From Adiantum capillus-veneris (taxonomy: Eukaryota; Streptophyta; Polypodiopsida; Polypodiales; Pteridaceae), in the NCBI GenBank assembly GCA_014529385.2, contig CM043958.1:138612398-138676397 (forward strand): a stretch of 64,000 bases of DNA. The letters are read 5' to 3'. The position numbers and the translations under genes are program-made. This document shows positions 22,614-33,838 of the stretch, one piece after another; positions within the stretch are counted from its first letter, which is position 1, and each line of letters opens with the position of its first letter. The notes below the pieces were generated by a model. The model saw only the letters and a list, made by a program, of their open reading frames with translations, had not been told where the DNA came from and made no database searches.

Positions 22614-23061
22614 TTTAAAGAGGGGTGTGAGAATTGGAGGTAAGCATCTTCCCGACATTGGGTGCATTGAGCCAACAAATTAGAGGCTTCGGGAGCTTGG
22701 ATAGTTCGGGTTTGAGTTGAAGGGTGAGAGGTTTGATCATGGTAGGTGAGAGATTGAGATTGCGCGTAAAAAGTGAAAAGGGAATTTTGACCACAAAGGG
22801 GGGTCTTTTGTTTTGGGTTTCTTTATAAGGAGAGAATCTCTATTATTGTAAGAGATAAGGGAGAAACATTTTAGAAGGAGAGCTTGGGGGTAACCCCTTG
22901 CTCTAAGACTTTGGAAAAAAAGGTTACGAATGGTAAGGAAGCCTACCAGGGAGCTCTCTCTAATGATATATCTTTCTAGCTCTGAAATGATAAAAGCAAC
23001 TTTCTGGTGGGTGGGGTGAATTTTAGAGCTGAATTTTTCCAGGTTTCCTAGATCCAAACTT

Positions 23062-24439
23062 TTGGGGTACCCAAAACTAGTTTCCAGAGACCAAAAGAGT
23101 CACAAATTCCTGACTTCTAAGAGACCTGATCAAGGGCAAAAGGGGATAACTTGCACTAAGCCAAGGTGCTTGTTAAGGGCTATCAAAGTAGAGAGTGGAT
23201 CTAACTTTAAGAAAGCTAAGATCATCACGATGGAAAGCCAACCTACCAATCCTTTTGTAGATATGACCAGAGTATGGCAAGCCAAGCTAGAAGTGTTGAA
23301 ATGCCAATCCATCCACATTTTGACACAAACCCACACAATGCACTAGAAAGAGGTGGATGTTTGGTCAATGAAGGACCACAAATACCTCCACCAAACACGA
23401 GAATTCCTACAAGAATTCCAAAGAAGGAGCCACCTGGATTCCCTTCTAAAGCGATAACAAGAGATGAAATGATCACAGAGATGGCAGACATGCCTCCTCA
23501 AGTGAATCTGGATAATGGATCGTGGCTGTACCCAGATGCAACCATAGAACATGACTTTTATAGAGGTGGAATTACGGCCACAACAGGACCATATATATCA
23601 TCACCACCCCCTATAACTTACTCTTATCCAAACCAGAGCAGAACCTTGAGAAGATACGATACTGAGAGTGGAAAATCTTCTCAGAGGAGTGATTCACCAA
23701 GAATCCAACCCACATTAAACCCATAGGTATCTAGTGACCAAATGAATCTTATAGAAGGATTAGCTCAGTACTTGCTCCTCTCGTTAAATCTGACCTCCAA
23801 GAACCTCTATGATGCAAAATTGAGAGAAAATGGACAAACCATACGAGAGAGAAGAGTGTTACTATGGCATGGGATATGCTGAGGAGAGGTATGTATAACC
23901 TATTCCAGTAGCATCTACTCCACCTAGATACACTACTCACAATGTGTCAGGACCAATAGGAGTTGCAAGACCACAGTATGTCTTAGGACAACAACGTCCA
24001 CTACCAGGTCCTAGAATGCCTATAAACATGAGATATACACAAATGATGGAAGCATATAGCGCTAGTACCAGCTACAATGTATTATAACAACCAAAACGAG
24101 TATTTCCCTTTGAAGCGACAAAAAATGAGAGAAATACATGGAATGGTGAGGCTGGTACAACCTCCACCTCCTGCGTTTTGACCTAAAGAAAGAAGAAGCG
24201 ACATGGAAGAAAGGACATTGCGGCTCATTGCGAATAGAGGCTTAGCAAGGTCAAAGCCTGTATATAGCCAAGAGGAATTGGAAGAAGAAGCTCCTCAACC
24301 AGAGGTAGATTGTCACAAAAGCCATGGCAACCACTTGGTCAAACAATGTCCACAAATGAAGATCACACAAGTAAATGACTATTGTCTTGAATGTGGAGTC
24401 ATTCACTTGATCCCTAACTGTCCAAAAAACCCAAACTGA
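23062..24439 (+). pseudogene. LTR-retrotransposon gag-like protein, part 1
   Basis: Several frames in series give one gag-like protein. 23274-23726 encodes a Pro-rich segment (NPHNALERGGCL...IPPPNTRIPTRI). 24203-24439 ends in two zinc knuckles: a damaged one (CHKSHGNHLVKQCP, second Cys replaced by His) and a good CX2CX3HX4C one (CLECGVIHLIPNC). Tandem knuckles are a nucleocapsid feature. No capsid motif is strong enough to assign the family. It probably belongs to the element whose LTR ends at 16434. Confidence 0.7.
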
Positions 24440-24600
24440 GTCATAAAGATCACAACAAATGTCTCAAGAATTGTTCAGCTACCCAGTAGCTCAAAAAATT
24501 ACAACTTCGTACCAGTTCAAGTAGTTACGAGAGTGCAAGCTCAAAAGGAACCTGTTGAGAACCCAGAGACAAAGAAAACGGAATTGACACGAGTCTAGAG

Positions 24601-26010
24601 ATGGGTGAAACAAAGACCAATGCACCTAGTCAAAAGACCCAATGCAAACAAAACAACTGGAAACCTAGAAAGGCTAGGATGAAAGCACATAGGGAACAAG
24701 ATCATAAATCCCTAGCTAAAGAGCTTACCCAAGCTAAAGAGATGATAAGACAGCATGAGGAGAGGGTTGCATCTTCTCTTGTGGAGGCATCTCAACCTCC
24801 AACAAAACCATCAGCAGAAAGTGAGCCAAAAAGTGCTAGTTCGGGAGGGTTAATGTTGGTCGAGAAGGTTAATGAGCATTTAGACGACCTCTAAAAGACT
24901 ATAAAACACGGTTCAAAAACAACCAAACCCAAGAGTAGAGATGGATGACATATCCATATGCGGAACTAGAAAAGGATAGGCTTGAAATGTGCAAGAAAAT
25001 GATTCAAAAAGCCAAAGCTTTACTAGAACAACAAGTTGAAAAACCTGAGGGTGTGTCGATCCGTTTCCCACCTACACCAGTAATACCACCAAACGAGGAA
25101 CGAAAAAAGCTAGATTCCAGTCATGAGCACGAACCAAAGCTCAAGGACCCCACATCAGAGCCAGGATAGTGTTGAATACCACAGATAACTCTTTCGAGGG
25201 ATTTCACATAACTATACCTGATAGCTATAAAGAAATAGATGGTCTTGACGAATTGTGGAAACAAGTGAGAGAGGCCAATGAAGCAAGTGAGATAAGCAAA
25301 CGAGTAAACCAATCGGGTGATGGAAGAGGATTTTCTCTTCCACCAATAAAGGAATTTGAGGCTGGATCTCAAATGAATCTAGAAGTGGAATTGTATTGGG
25401 GAGACAAAGGATCTATTCAATCTATGGATAGTCAACCCAATTCGCTAAGAACACTACCATTCTATATGGGAGAGTACGAGGCCAAGTCAGACGTTGTTGC
25501 AGTCCCATCACAGAGACTGTCTCCCAACAAGGTCATCACTTCAAAAGGATTGATAGACATTTTGTCAAAACCAGTCACCTGTAGAATAACGTTGGCCGAG
25601 TTGCTCATAATACGACCAAACATGTGGGCTACTATGGGAAAATGCCTAGAGAAATTTGGTGTTAAAAAACCAATGATTGAAATCAAGGAAGGGATCAAAG
25701 AGCTTGAAATGCCTCAACTAAACACTAGGTCAGTGCCGTTAAACAAGGTAGGCGAGTACTATGAGGGAGAAGATGGGAACACCACTCTCCTGTGGAATTT
25801 CAAGGTGCTCTTTGGCAGACATCATCAGAAAACCTCGACATCAGAAACCCTTGAGTTAATTATTCAAGACCCAACTCTTGCACAATATAATGGTATTAAT
25901 TACATTGATTTTCAAAGCATGGTAGAGCCAACCAAGGCTATGCATAGACACGATTGTTCAACCCATCACACAGTCGTCCCGGAGTACGCTATCTAGGAGG
26001 GGTGGAAAGG
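24601..26010 (+). pseudogene. LTR-retrotransposon gag/pro-like protein, part 2
   Basis: 24601-24894 is Lys/Glu/Gln-rich and likely coiled-coil. 24945-25167 is Pro/Glu-rich. The longest piece, 25169-25996, is 275 codons with RITLAELLIIRPNMWATMGK, reminiscent of the segment that precedes the protease in many gypsy polyproteins (..LGELL.I.P.LR..L). No protease active site, RT or integrase follows before the polypurine tract at about 26030. The element therefore looks pol-less, as in non-autonomous gag-carrying LTR elements. Confidence 0.6.
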
Positions 26011-26027
26011 CACTAAGTAATTAAGGG

Positions 26028-26056
26028 CAATGCTTGAAGAGGGAGGAAAAAGTTTG
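26028..26056 (+). promoter_or_regulatory. Putative polypurine tract
   Basis: GAAGAGGGAGGAAAAAG ends just before TGTTAACATG at 26058, a plausible LTR start. Confidence 0.5.
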
Positions 26057-26057
26057 A

Positions 26058-26741
26058 TGTTAACATGTGATTTTTTGTAAAATTACCTAATAATGCCCTT
26101 GTAATTCATCAATAGGGGAAAATTAATTGATAATATCTCCCCGGTGAGTGTAAATAGTGTATATACTATCAAAAAATCATTAAAAAATAGTCCTTTTTGG
26201 TTATTTTTCATCATTTTTCTTGATATAGAGACTTGAAAATGGAAAAGTCCAACAAAAAAATAGTAAAGCTGTGTTTTTCAACAGATTTTCTTAATTATTG
26301 GATTTTTACTTTGCTTTTTTAGTGCATTTTGTTATTTTCTTTGATTTTTCAATAAACAGGTCAAAATTTAATAATAAATAGCAAATAAGCTTAGATGGAA
26401 AAATTGAAGATACGTTGATGATAAAAAAGACAAGGCAGACAGGCACAAAAGATTTCAATCAAATCGGCAGATGGAAGCGGGAAGCCTAATTTAAGCAGCC
26501 ATACCTACTTTTGCAGAATTCTTGTAGAATGAGCTACAGGAATCCGATTGGGAAAATTTTTAAGTCTAACATAGATTTCACGGCCTAGTAGGACTAACAG
26601 GGAAAGTTGGGAAAAAATGGTTCGAGAAGTCCGAGTATAGATACCCAAGGTAGACTAAAATCACCTCATTTCCACTTGTTGCCTTTGGAGAGAAAGCTTT
26701 TCGACCTTCTTCGCGTGCATTTTCTGGAGTCTACAGTCGCC
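26058..26741 (+). mobile_element. Candidate LTR between two pol-less elements
   Basis: This stretch starts TGTTAACATG after a purine tract and ends just before TTTTAGCGCCGTC, which resembles the TTTTGGCGCCGTT primer-site context of plant gypsy elements. It could be the 3' LTR of the upstream element or the 5' LTR of the next. It does not match the LTR ends at 16434 or 32231, so the assignment is tentative. Confidence 0.4.
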
Positions 26742-26864
26742 TGTTTTTAGCGCCGTCTCACATGAGACATGAGGGGTAAGTTCTGTACTTATCAATGATC
26801 CAAATTGTATGGCCAATAGCTAGTCTAAACCCCTAGAAAAAACCCTAGAATCCGAGCAGTACAA

Positions 26865-27850
26865 GAAGACCTACGACCAAAAATCGACCATAGCGGCCTG
26901 TAAGCTCAACCAAATGAGATGCGACTTGAACTATAGCCTGCCCCAGCATAATTGAACACTTATATATCAACAGTTGACCATTTGGCAAGGGTCAAGGGGT
27001 TCCCAAGTAGAAAAGCTAGGTTTTTGGCAGATTTTGACTCCACAGACAGCTTACATACGAGGTCTATACACAATGTATATGATTGGTTTCATAAAATCAA
27101 TCAAGCGAAGCCCTCGAAAAGCAGAAAATGGCTCAAAGACTACAAAGCGTCAAATTTGACATATAGGGTCAAACTGTCTCCAAATGGGCCAAAATTGGAT
27201 GAATTGCTTCTAGACTATGTAGCGGACAAGTCCATAGCTTCAAAAATGACTAACCAACTCTACAAGCCATGTAGTCACAAAAAGGAGTGATTTCAGAGTC
27301 AACAAGCACGAAGAGAATGCCGGCAAGACCAAGCTTTACCAAATTTAATTTAGAGTGCACGAAGACCTACGACCAAAAATCGACCATAGCGGCCTATCAG
27401 CTCAACCAAATGAGATGCGACTTGAACTATAGCATGCCCCAATATAATTGAACACTTATATATCAACAGTTGACCATTTGGCAAGGGTCAAGGGGGTCCC
27501 AGGTAGAAGAGCTAGGTTTTTGGCAGATTTACTCCATAGACAGCTTACATACGAGGTCTATACACAATGTATATGATTGGTTTCATAAAATCAATCAAGC
27601 GAAGCTCTCGAAAAGCAGAAAACGGCTCAAAGACTACAAAGCGTCAAATTTGACATACAGGGTCAAACTGATTCCAAATGGGCCAAAATTGGATGAATTG
27701 CTTCTAGACTATGTAGCGGACAAGTCCATAGCTTCAAAAATGACTAACCAACTCTACAAGCCATGTAGTCACAAAAAGGAGTGATTTCAGAGTCAACAAG
27801 CACGAAGTGAATGTCGGCAAGACCAAACTTTACCAAATTCAATTTAGGAC
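26865..27850. repeat. 496-bp tandem duplication in a leader region
   Basis: GAAGACCTACGACCAAAAAT occurs at 26865 and 27361. The two copies stay nearly identical through TTGACCATTTGGCAAGGGTC, TAGACTATGTAGCGGACAAG and AGTCAACAAGCACGAAG. Differences are scattered substitutions and a few-base deletion in the second copy. Both contain an open frame of about 110 codons, which I regard as by-products because the text resembles the neighbouring non-coding leader. Confidence 0.93.
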
Positions 27851-27917
27851 TTGTTTTAGGTGCTTAGAATGTGTTTATGTCAAAATTTTCAAGTTTTGCA
27901 AGAAAACGTTGCCTGCT

Positions 27918-28515
27918 GTAAATAAGAGAATATTTACTTTTGCAATATTTTGGCTTGAAAATGGTATCATCACCTCACCTATCACTTGTACACACCTATT
28001 ACATGCCAAATTTCAAGTATGAGACAAAATGATCAATTATAACTTGGGAAATTACCAAAAAATGCAAAGAAGTTCTTTCAAACCAATTTCTGAGTTATGA
28101 ACCACCATTTTTGATCCAAATCACCTCATATCACATATACAGGGTCTACACCATGCGTAGAACCAAGTTGCACCAAAAAATGTTCATTTTGATTAAAAAG
28201 TTAATAATCGTGATTATTTACTTTTTGACCAAGATGGGGAAAAATTGCAATTGTGCCATCATGGGACCAAAGTACATGATGTCCTAAGCCCACTAACCAA
28301 GTTTGAACAAATTTGGAGCTCAAAATCTCAAAATTTCTTCACGTCTACTGTTTCAGAGATCTAAAGCCCAAATCTGGCACCATTTTCATCCTGTGCACCC
28401 AAATGAGCCCACACTTTACTCAGAGTGTCTAATTGATATATACTTCAAGCCTATGGTGCCACATTTGCAAAAATTTGACAAAATTACTCAGTTGTAAATA
28501 ATCACGATTATTTAC
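27918..28515. repeat. Second palindrome family with about 285-bp spacing
   Basis: Near-palindromes occur at 27918-27937 (GTAAATAAGAGAATATTTAC), 28200-28221 and 28494-28515 (the last two with core TAATCGTGATTA or its complement). Spacings are 282 and 294 bp, like the first array, but the palindrome sequence is entirely different. A CCAAGTTTGAACAAATTTGGA phrase recalls the first array. A fourth, more decayed copy lies at 32793. Confidence 0.85.
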
Positions 28516-28633
28516 TAATGTTGCAATTTTTTGCATGGACTTCAAGAATTTGATCTTTACATGTTTTTATGCATCTATGCATGTTGAAAAATTGATTTGA
28601 AGCAAATTGGACTCAATTTGTTAGCACTTCAGA

Positions 28634-29365
28634 TTGAAGGAAATTTCAGGGAGAAATCCGCCAAATTTTCTAACTTTGACACTCTATTCACTTGCAGAGA
28701 AGGACAAGAAGAGGGTCTCCCAAAAGGAGAAGCTGCAAGAGCTACCACCATACCAACTGGACCCCAGTTCAATAAAAGCAGCCACAACGACCTATCTATC
28801 AAAGGAACAGTTGGAGGAAAACAACACCACAGTATTCATAGGTAGATTCAAAAGCGAAGAAGGACATCAAGTAGAACTGCAACTTCTACCAAAAGAGGTC
28901 TATGATGCCGCAACAAAACCCGAGACAAAAGAAGCCAACAGAAGGCTTGGGCTCAGAGAGTTCTACGAACAAGATCCATATGGAGTAGATTTTCAAAAAG
29001 CTTATGAGCTCCTATCCACAATCAAGGAAGATGGAATAGCCCAGATCTCTGATCAGCAAGGGAACAAGGTAGAAGTGGACATTACAAAAGAGATAGTGGC
29101 TGAAGCTCTCAAATTTCTGACAGAAGGAATGACCATGAGGGTAAAAGACAAAAAAATAGTAGGCACCTTCACCAAGGAAACCACTGCTGCAACATTTACC
29201 GATCTCATCCAGAAACAGGTGGAAGAACCTGCAAGATTATATCATCAATACTTTCGCTTCCTCGCAAAGAGACCGCCAAGGTACATGACACCCAATCATG
29301 CAATTGCGACCACATTTACACAAGTGTTAAAGTCACCAACCAGGCAACCCATCGACCACGCATAG
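28634..29365 (+). CDS. Gag-like ORF of a pol-less LTR element
   Basis: An uninterrupted frame of 243 codons contains REFYEQDPYGVDFQKAYELL, EVDITKEIVAEALKFLTEGM and YHQYFRFLAKRPPRYM. The layout (REFY...VDIT.E.I...L....) recalls the putative plant transposon/retrotransposon domain found in many pol-less plant elements, but I cannot assign it firmly. It directly follows the palindrome-bearing leader, the usual position of gag. The start is uncertain; the first in-frame ATG gives an N-terminus that overlaps leader-like text. It is one of the few undamaged frames in the window. Confidence 0.55.
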   Translation: MKEISGRNPPNFLTLTLYSLAEKDKKRVSQKEKLQELPPYQLDPSSIKAATTTYLSKEQLEENNTTVFIGRFKSEEGHQVELQLLPKEVYDAATKPETKEANRRLGLREFYEQDPYGVDFQKAYELLSTIKEDGIAQISDQQGNKVEVDITKEIVAEALKFLTEGMTMRVKDKKIVGTFTKETTAATFTDLIQKQVEEPARLYHQYFRFLAKRPPRYMTPNHAIATTFTQVLKSPTRQPIDHA

Positions 29366-31300
29366 TATGTTCTGTCCACACACTGAAGGGAACAAAGAAA
29401 GTTGGTAAGATAACATATCTAAGAGAACCTGAGGTACTTACAAGAATTTCCTACCATGCTATTGGCATGGCAGATAATTTGCCACCTGCCGAGATCAGAA
29501 TATGTGGATTGTGTCTGCACAACCATCCCCTCGAGCCACAAGATCCACCAAAATAACTTACAAATTCAATGAAGAATCCACCGAGAGCTCTCCAGAACGG
29601 CATAGCAGTGAAAACTCCAACAATGAGGAAAGAAAAGCACGCATCGAAGAGATGAAAAGAAAAGCAGTGGCTGCATATCAAGAGGAGCCTCAACAGAAAC
29701 ATGCAAGGTTTGAGAGAAGAAGCACTCTTATGAATGAAGCCACCAAGCTCAAGGCAAGGACCCTGCAAAGTGGGTACCTATAGAAGTAAAAGGACCAAGA
29801 ACAAAGCACCCTGCACAAAGATAAGCAAAAGATCCAAAGGATCTATTAGAAAGAATGTATTAGGAGGCAAAGGCATTAAAGCTGAAAGAAGCCCAAGAAG
29901 CAGAAAGAAGAGCTAGAGCAGATGCTACCGAACAAGAAAAACAAGCAGAAGAAGCAACCACACAAGGCGAGACTCAACATGAACAAGGTGACATGTCTCC
30001 CAGACCTTCTTCATCTGCTACTATGGAACATCATGATCATCCCATGCCAAGCCCTCCACCATCACCAGCAGATAGAACCACACAAGCTGAGCCCACTAAG
30101 AAAAAGAGCCTGAACAGAAAGAATCAATTACTCAGGACCAAGCCAAAGCAAAAGAACTAGAGCCGAAAAGGGCAGCAAGTCCTACACCAGAGGAGTCAAC
30201 AAGATTTGAGCAAACAAAGGAACAGGAAACAGAGGAAGCCCCTTCTACCTCCACCCAACAAGAAACGGCCGAGGCATCCACGAAGACTCAAGATGACAAA
30301 GCAAAATAGGGCCAACCACAGCCTCAAGGGCAAGAACAACCAGCCGCCAGGCCGTCGCCGAGAGAGTCACAAGAGACTGTCGAAATGTCTAGGTAGCTCA
30401 CAAGAAGTGAAGACTGGCAGACCAATGATGAGGTCATTCTGAAAGTCAATGAATATGCAAAGCAAATGCAGGATATGACAAAAAAAATCCGATATGCAGC
30501 ACTTAGCTGCAGCACAAAGGCTACACAATTGGAGATGGTGATTGATGCTCTCCAAGGAGAGTTAGAAGACAAATTAAATGTCATCACTAATCTGCAAACA
30601 TAAGTCTAGGTATTGAAAGCTGAAGCTAGACAACACAAGCTAGCACGAGACAAACAACAAAAGAAAATGGAGGAGTTAGGTGAACTTCTCATGATGTTGA
30701 CATATGCTTGCAAAACCAAAGACGAACAGCTGACAGAGATTACTAACAAACTTTTAACTACAAATTTGTAAGATCAGAAGATTCAAGTACATCTAGATGT
30801 AGTGAATGCCTCCTTGCAATATTCAGAACAGAGGATCAACAATCAGGCAACCTTTTTGCGATCGATTAGAGAAATCCCACAGTTGCCTTGATCAAAGGAA
30901 CAGACAAAGTGTACAAAGCACTGGAGAAAAAGAACAAAGATATTGAGCTAGAGCTAAAGCTGGAGTAGTCACAATGTAGAGACCTCGCATTAATGCGGGT
31001 ACAACAAGAAGAAAAGCTGCGCAAGGAAATAGTCGAGCTAAAGAGAGTCAACCAGCTGCTGAGAGATGGACGTCAAAAGATGCTTGAAGAAATAGGCACG
31101 TCAGAGCAGCCACATATTGATATTCCCTCAGTCTCTTTTGCTGAAATGGAAACACAGCAGTAGTAGAAGGGCTAGGTGGCAAAGAAGATTTCCAAGTACC
31201 ATTAACAGAAGCTGATGAAGTGCCCATGGTCCAACTATCAAAAGCTGAGGAAGAAGTACTTAAAGAAAGGATTACCCAGAGGCAGATGAGCAGCGTGAAG
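29366..31300 (+). pseudogene. Coiled-coil and low-complexity coding remnant
   Basis: Forward frames continue after the gag-like ORF with changes of frame. 29502-29783 reads ITYKFNEESTESSPERHSSE. 29900-30440 is very rich in Gln, Lys, Pro and Glu. 30420-30780 gives long heptad-like stretches (VILKVNEYAKQMQDMTKKIR and LEMVIDALQGELEDKLNVI). I see no protease, RT or integrase motif. It is most likely the middle of the pol-less element's protein, now broken by stops. Confidence 0.5.
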
Positions 31301-31310
31301 CAGCGATGGA

Positions 31311-31895
31311 TTGGGAGTTGAGAGTTCTTCAATCTGTCAATCTTACTCAACTTGCTCCCAATCAAATCAATGCACATTGGCATCAACAATCCCTACCATA
31401 TCCCTTGATAAAGGTGGAGTTTCTCAAGGTCAAGGAAGACTTTATGAGGACATGCAAGTAGAAGGCGCAGATGAAGACCACCCTAAGTGGACGAAGATCT
31501 GGCTAAACAAGAATCCAAGATACCTGATTCTGTTCACAAGAGCACCTGCGGCAGTTCAAAAAGATCCAGCTTTTTGTCATGTACCAAGAGTAAGGACATG
31601 GCAAGCACATGAGACAATAACAAAGAAGCGGCCAACATGGCTGAATTACCCAAGATTGCGAGCTCCAGAAAAGGGATCGCCGACAGAAGAATACATGGTG
31701 AAAACCCTAACGAGCGCCATGTCATTCTTCAAAAGTCTACCTGATCTTTCATGCGCTATGCTTTCTAAAATTTGTCGAATGCTGCTCACCTACATTGAAG
31801 TATTTTATGAGCCAAAACAAGGAGGAGCCTCGTGGATGTCTTTCCTTGAGGGAAATAAGGGCTTATGCTACGATCTCACTGGTCAACCTTCCTAA
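31311..31895 (+). CDS. ORF of unknown function in a pol-less LTR element
   Basis: A 194-codon open frame containing YEDMQVEGADEDHPKWTKIW, FTRAPAAVQKDPAFCHVPRV and EVFYEPKQGGASWMSFLEG. After its stop the same frame stays readable (EFLYGFYDHCIFLP...), suggesting a premature stop in a longer ORF ending near the polypurine tract. No known domain recognised. Its place before the 3' LTR is where pol would normally end. Confidence 0.45.
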   Translation: MGVESSSICQSYSTCSQSNQCTLASTIPTISLDKGGVSQGQGRLYEDMQVEGADEDHPKWTKIWLNKNPRYLILFTRAPAAVQKDPAFCHVPRVRTWQAHETITKKRPTWLNYPRLRAPEKGSPTEEYMVKTLTSAMSFFKSLPDLSCAMLSKICRMLLTYIEVFYEPKQGGASWMSFLEGNKGLCYDLTGQPS

Positions 31896-32213
31896 GAATT
31901 CCTCTATGGCTTCTACGACCACTGCATATTCTTACCTTCTCATAATATGTTGGCGTTTAAAGAAACATTCTACATAGGGTTTTTCACTTGGCGAACAAAG
32001 ATTTTTGGGTCAGTGATTAGCAACCTGACTTCAAGATTTGTAGGCTACTCCGTAGTCGAGCTTAAAAACAGATCACTATGCAGTTTTTGCAGGTGCCAGA
32101 CAAAGAGAGAAAGATAAGATACGAAACGACTCTACATGCACTTAAAGACCGCCTCACCAGCCATCAACCCAAATACTATTTCAACCCATAAAGTTGTGTC
32201 AAGGGACGACACA

Positions 32214-32230
32214 GGCGAGGAGGGGGGGAA
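32214..32230 (+). promoter_or_regulatory. Polypurine tract
   Basis: GGCGAGGAGGGGGGGAA directly before TGTTAGCAGC, a clear plus-strand primer and LTR start. Confidence 0.8.
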
Positions 32231-32640
32231 TGTTAGCAGCAAGCTAACTTGGATATCATCATTGTAAAAACACTTATTATTTTGATAAATCGGGAATATT
32301 GTAACTCTTATTTTTTGGATAAATCTTTGTAATTGATGAGCCGGGGCTACAAGCTTCTAGATTGTATCAACCTGTCTTTATCCATCTTCAGTTAGAGCTC
32401 CCATATTATTAGTTTTGACCATCAAAAACCTTGGCTAAGGTATAAAAGCCAATTTTTGTAAGTTATTTTTCAAGTTTTTGGATAATGAAATACATAGCGT
32501 GAGCTAAAGGCGCTCACTTGTCTCCTTCTCGCGCTTCCTACTCCCTCCCCGATTGTCACATTGCAATCGCGTCTGTTGCATTGCAACCGCAGATAAGAGC
32601 TTTACGCATTGATGTAAGCATTTCACAGTATTCTGTAGCT
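32231..32640 (+). mobile_element. LTR of the pol-less element
   Basis: It begins TGTTAGCAGC after a polypurine tract and extends about 410 bp to a TTTTGGTGTCGCCGACCC sequence resembling a gypsy primer site. What follows contains another copy of the second palindrome family at 32793, so this LTR appears to be followed by leader sequence, as if two elements were joined through one LTR. Confidence 0.6.
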
Positions 32641-32830
32641 TTTGGTGTCGCCGACCCGCGGCCTAATTTCATTATAAGTAGGAATTTACACTTCAAAATT
32701 AAAAACTAAGCATAGACGAGGTATTGGGGCATCATTGCTAGGGATTTATATGCATTCTGGGTCGAAAACGGATAGGTCAAAAATCCACTGCTGTTAATAA
32801 TCATGATTTTTTCACTTGACCTAAAGTGGG
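32641..32830 (+). mobile_element. Primer-site-like sequence and leader fragment with a palindrome
   Basis: TTTGGTGTCGCCGACCC lies at 32641. At 32793-32815 GTTAATAATCATGATT recalls the palindromes at 28200 and 28494. The combination supports retro-element leader here. Its downstream body is missing. Confidence 0.5.
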
Positions 32831-33838
32831 ATTTGACACCATAAGCATGTGTTCTTAGGTCTTATAAACTTGTCCTAGGAGTTTTGTTATGTTTGGATGT
32901 CATTTGATGCTGTAACGGATGTGATTTGTTTACCAATGAGCATTGGCTTTTGGTGATTTCAGTCACTTGAGTGTAGCTTGAGTTAGATGCAAGTTGTTTG
33001 TTGTTTTTTGAGAGATTGACAACCTCTTGTAGCCTCTATGCAATAGTCGAGTCAGCTTCATCCCATGGATTGACAATTTAATCGTGGTTCTCGCTAAATC
33101 TGCAATAAGATAGGAGTGAGGTTAGACACCCGTCCCACACCTCAACAACCAACAATTAGTTGAAGGTGTTTGTTGAAGTTACAACAAAGAAAAGTGCCAC
33201 AAATGAAAGGCAAGAGGAAGGGGCCAAAAAGGTGGAGCAATACAATAAAGAGGGAGGACTCCTTCATCATGGTGGTGGGAGAGAGACCTAAGAGACTAGC
33301 TCTATATCCCATGTACAGAACACTTATATAGACAATTCATATGCTAAACCAGTGGACTCGTGTACTTGATTAAATGCAATGCACTATTTACCATATTATG
33401 GTGTTCATCTCTTTACTTGCTCTTCCCTTGTCATTTTCTTGAAGTACTTTATGTTGTCATTGAATTAGTGGTTAATTGTGTGCACTTGTCTTGAAATACT
33501 AAAGTTTCCCCCATTTTCTAGGCTCCACAAAAATTCACGTCAAGGCTCAGGTGAGCCAGGAATTCAGTAGTTGACACGTTCTTGTACATAATTGGATTTC
33601 AACACTGGCTAGTGAAAGGATGGTCACAAGGCACCATAAAGCAAAGGAAAGCTCATTATTTATACATCTAAATAAAGGACATTCAAATCTAAAATGTGGA
33701 CACATTAGGAGATTTTGGAGGTCTTTTGGAGGGCCTTTTAGAAGAGAGAGGAAAAGGCGCTCCTCCAATGAAAGAAGAGCTTACGTTACTCAGAAAAATA
33801 GATTGATATTAAAAAAAATAAAATAAAGGTGTTAGTGG
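32831..33838. other. Unassigned sequence
   Basis: No recognisable gene or repeat family. Probably leader remnant or intergenic DNA. Confidence 0.35.

Larger units (their letters stand above)
22085..23046 (-). pseudogene. Second Penelope-like fragment, C-terminal part
   Basis: On the reverse strand (23057 to 22740) the frame reads HPTHQKVAFIISELERYIIR, then FFQSLRARGYPQALLL. These match the PLE region after RT, where a basic (E)..R..R is followed by F...L..RGYP. Its start overlaps the end of the first PLE piece by about 25 codons: TPPTRKSLLSF there and HPTHQKVAFII here, with the DNA phrase ACTTTCTGGTGGGTGGGGTG shared at 18573 and 22996. No GIY-YIG motif is visible downstream. A hammerhead-like motif lies in its 3' non-coding part. 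Confidence 0.85.

Noticed and set aside
22737-23057. GIY-YIG endonuclease at the end of the second PLE fragment
   Set aside because: No GIY or YIG motif could be found in any frame downstream; the fragment appears to end before that domain.
26952-27784. Two 104-112 codon ORFs as a duplicated gene
   Set aside because: Both lie in the 496-bp tandem unit of a leader region, have no recognisable domain, and are open only by chance in both copies because the copies are nearly identical.
26058-32640. 26058-26741 and 32231-32640 as a matching LTR pair
   Set aside because: Their starts and internal text do not align, so they are not two LTRs of one insertion.
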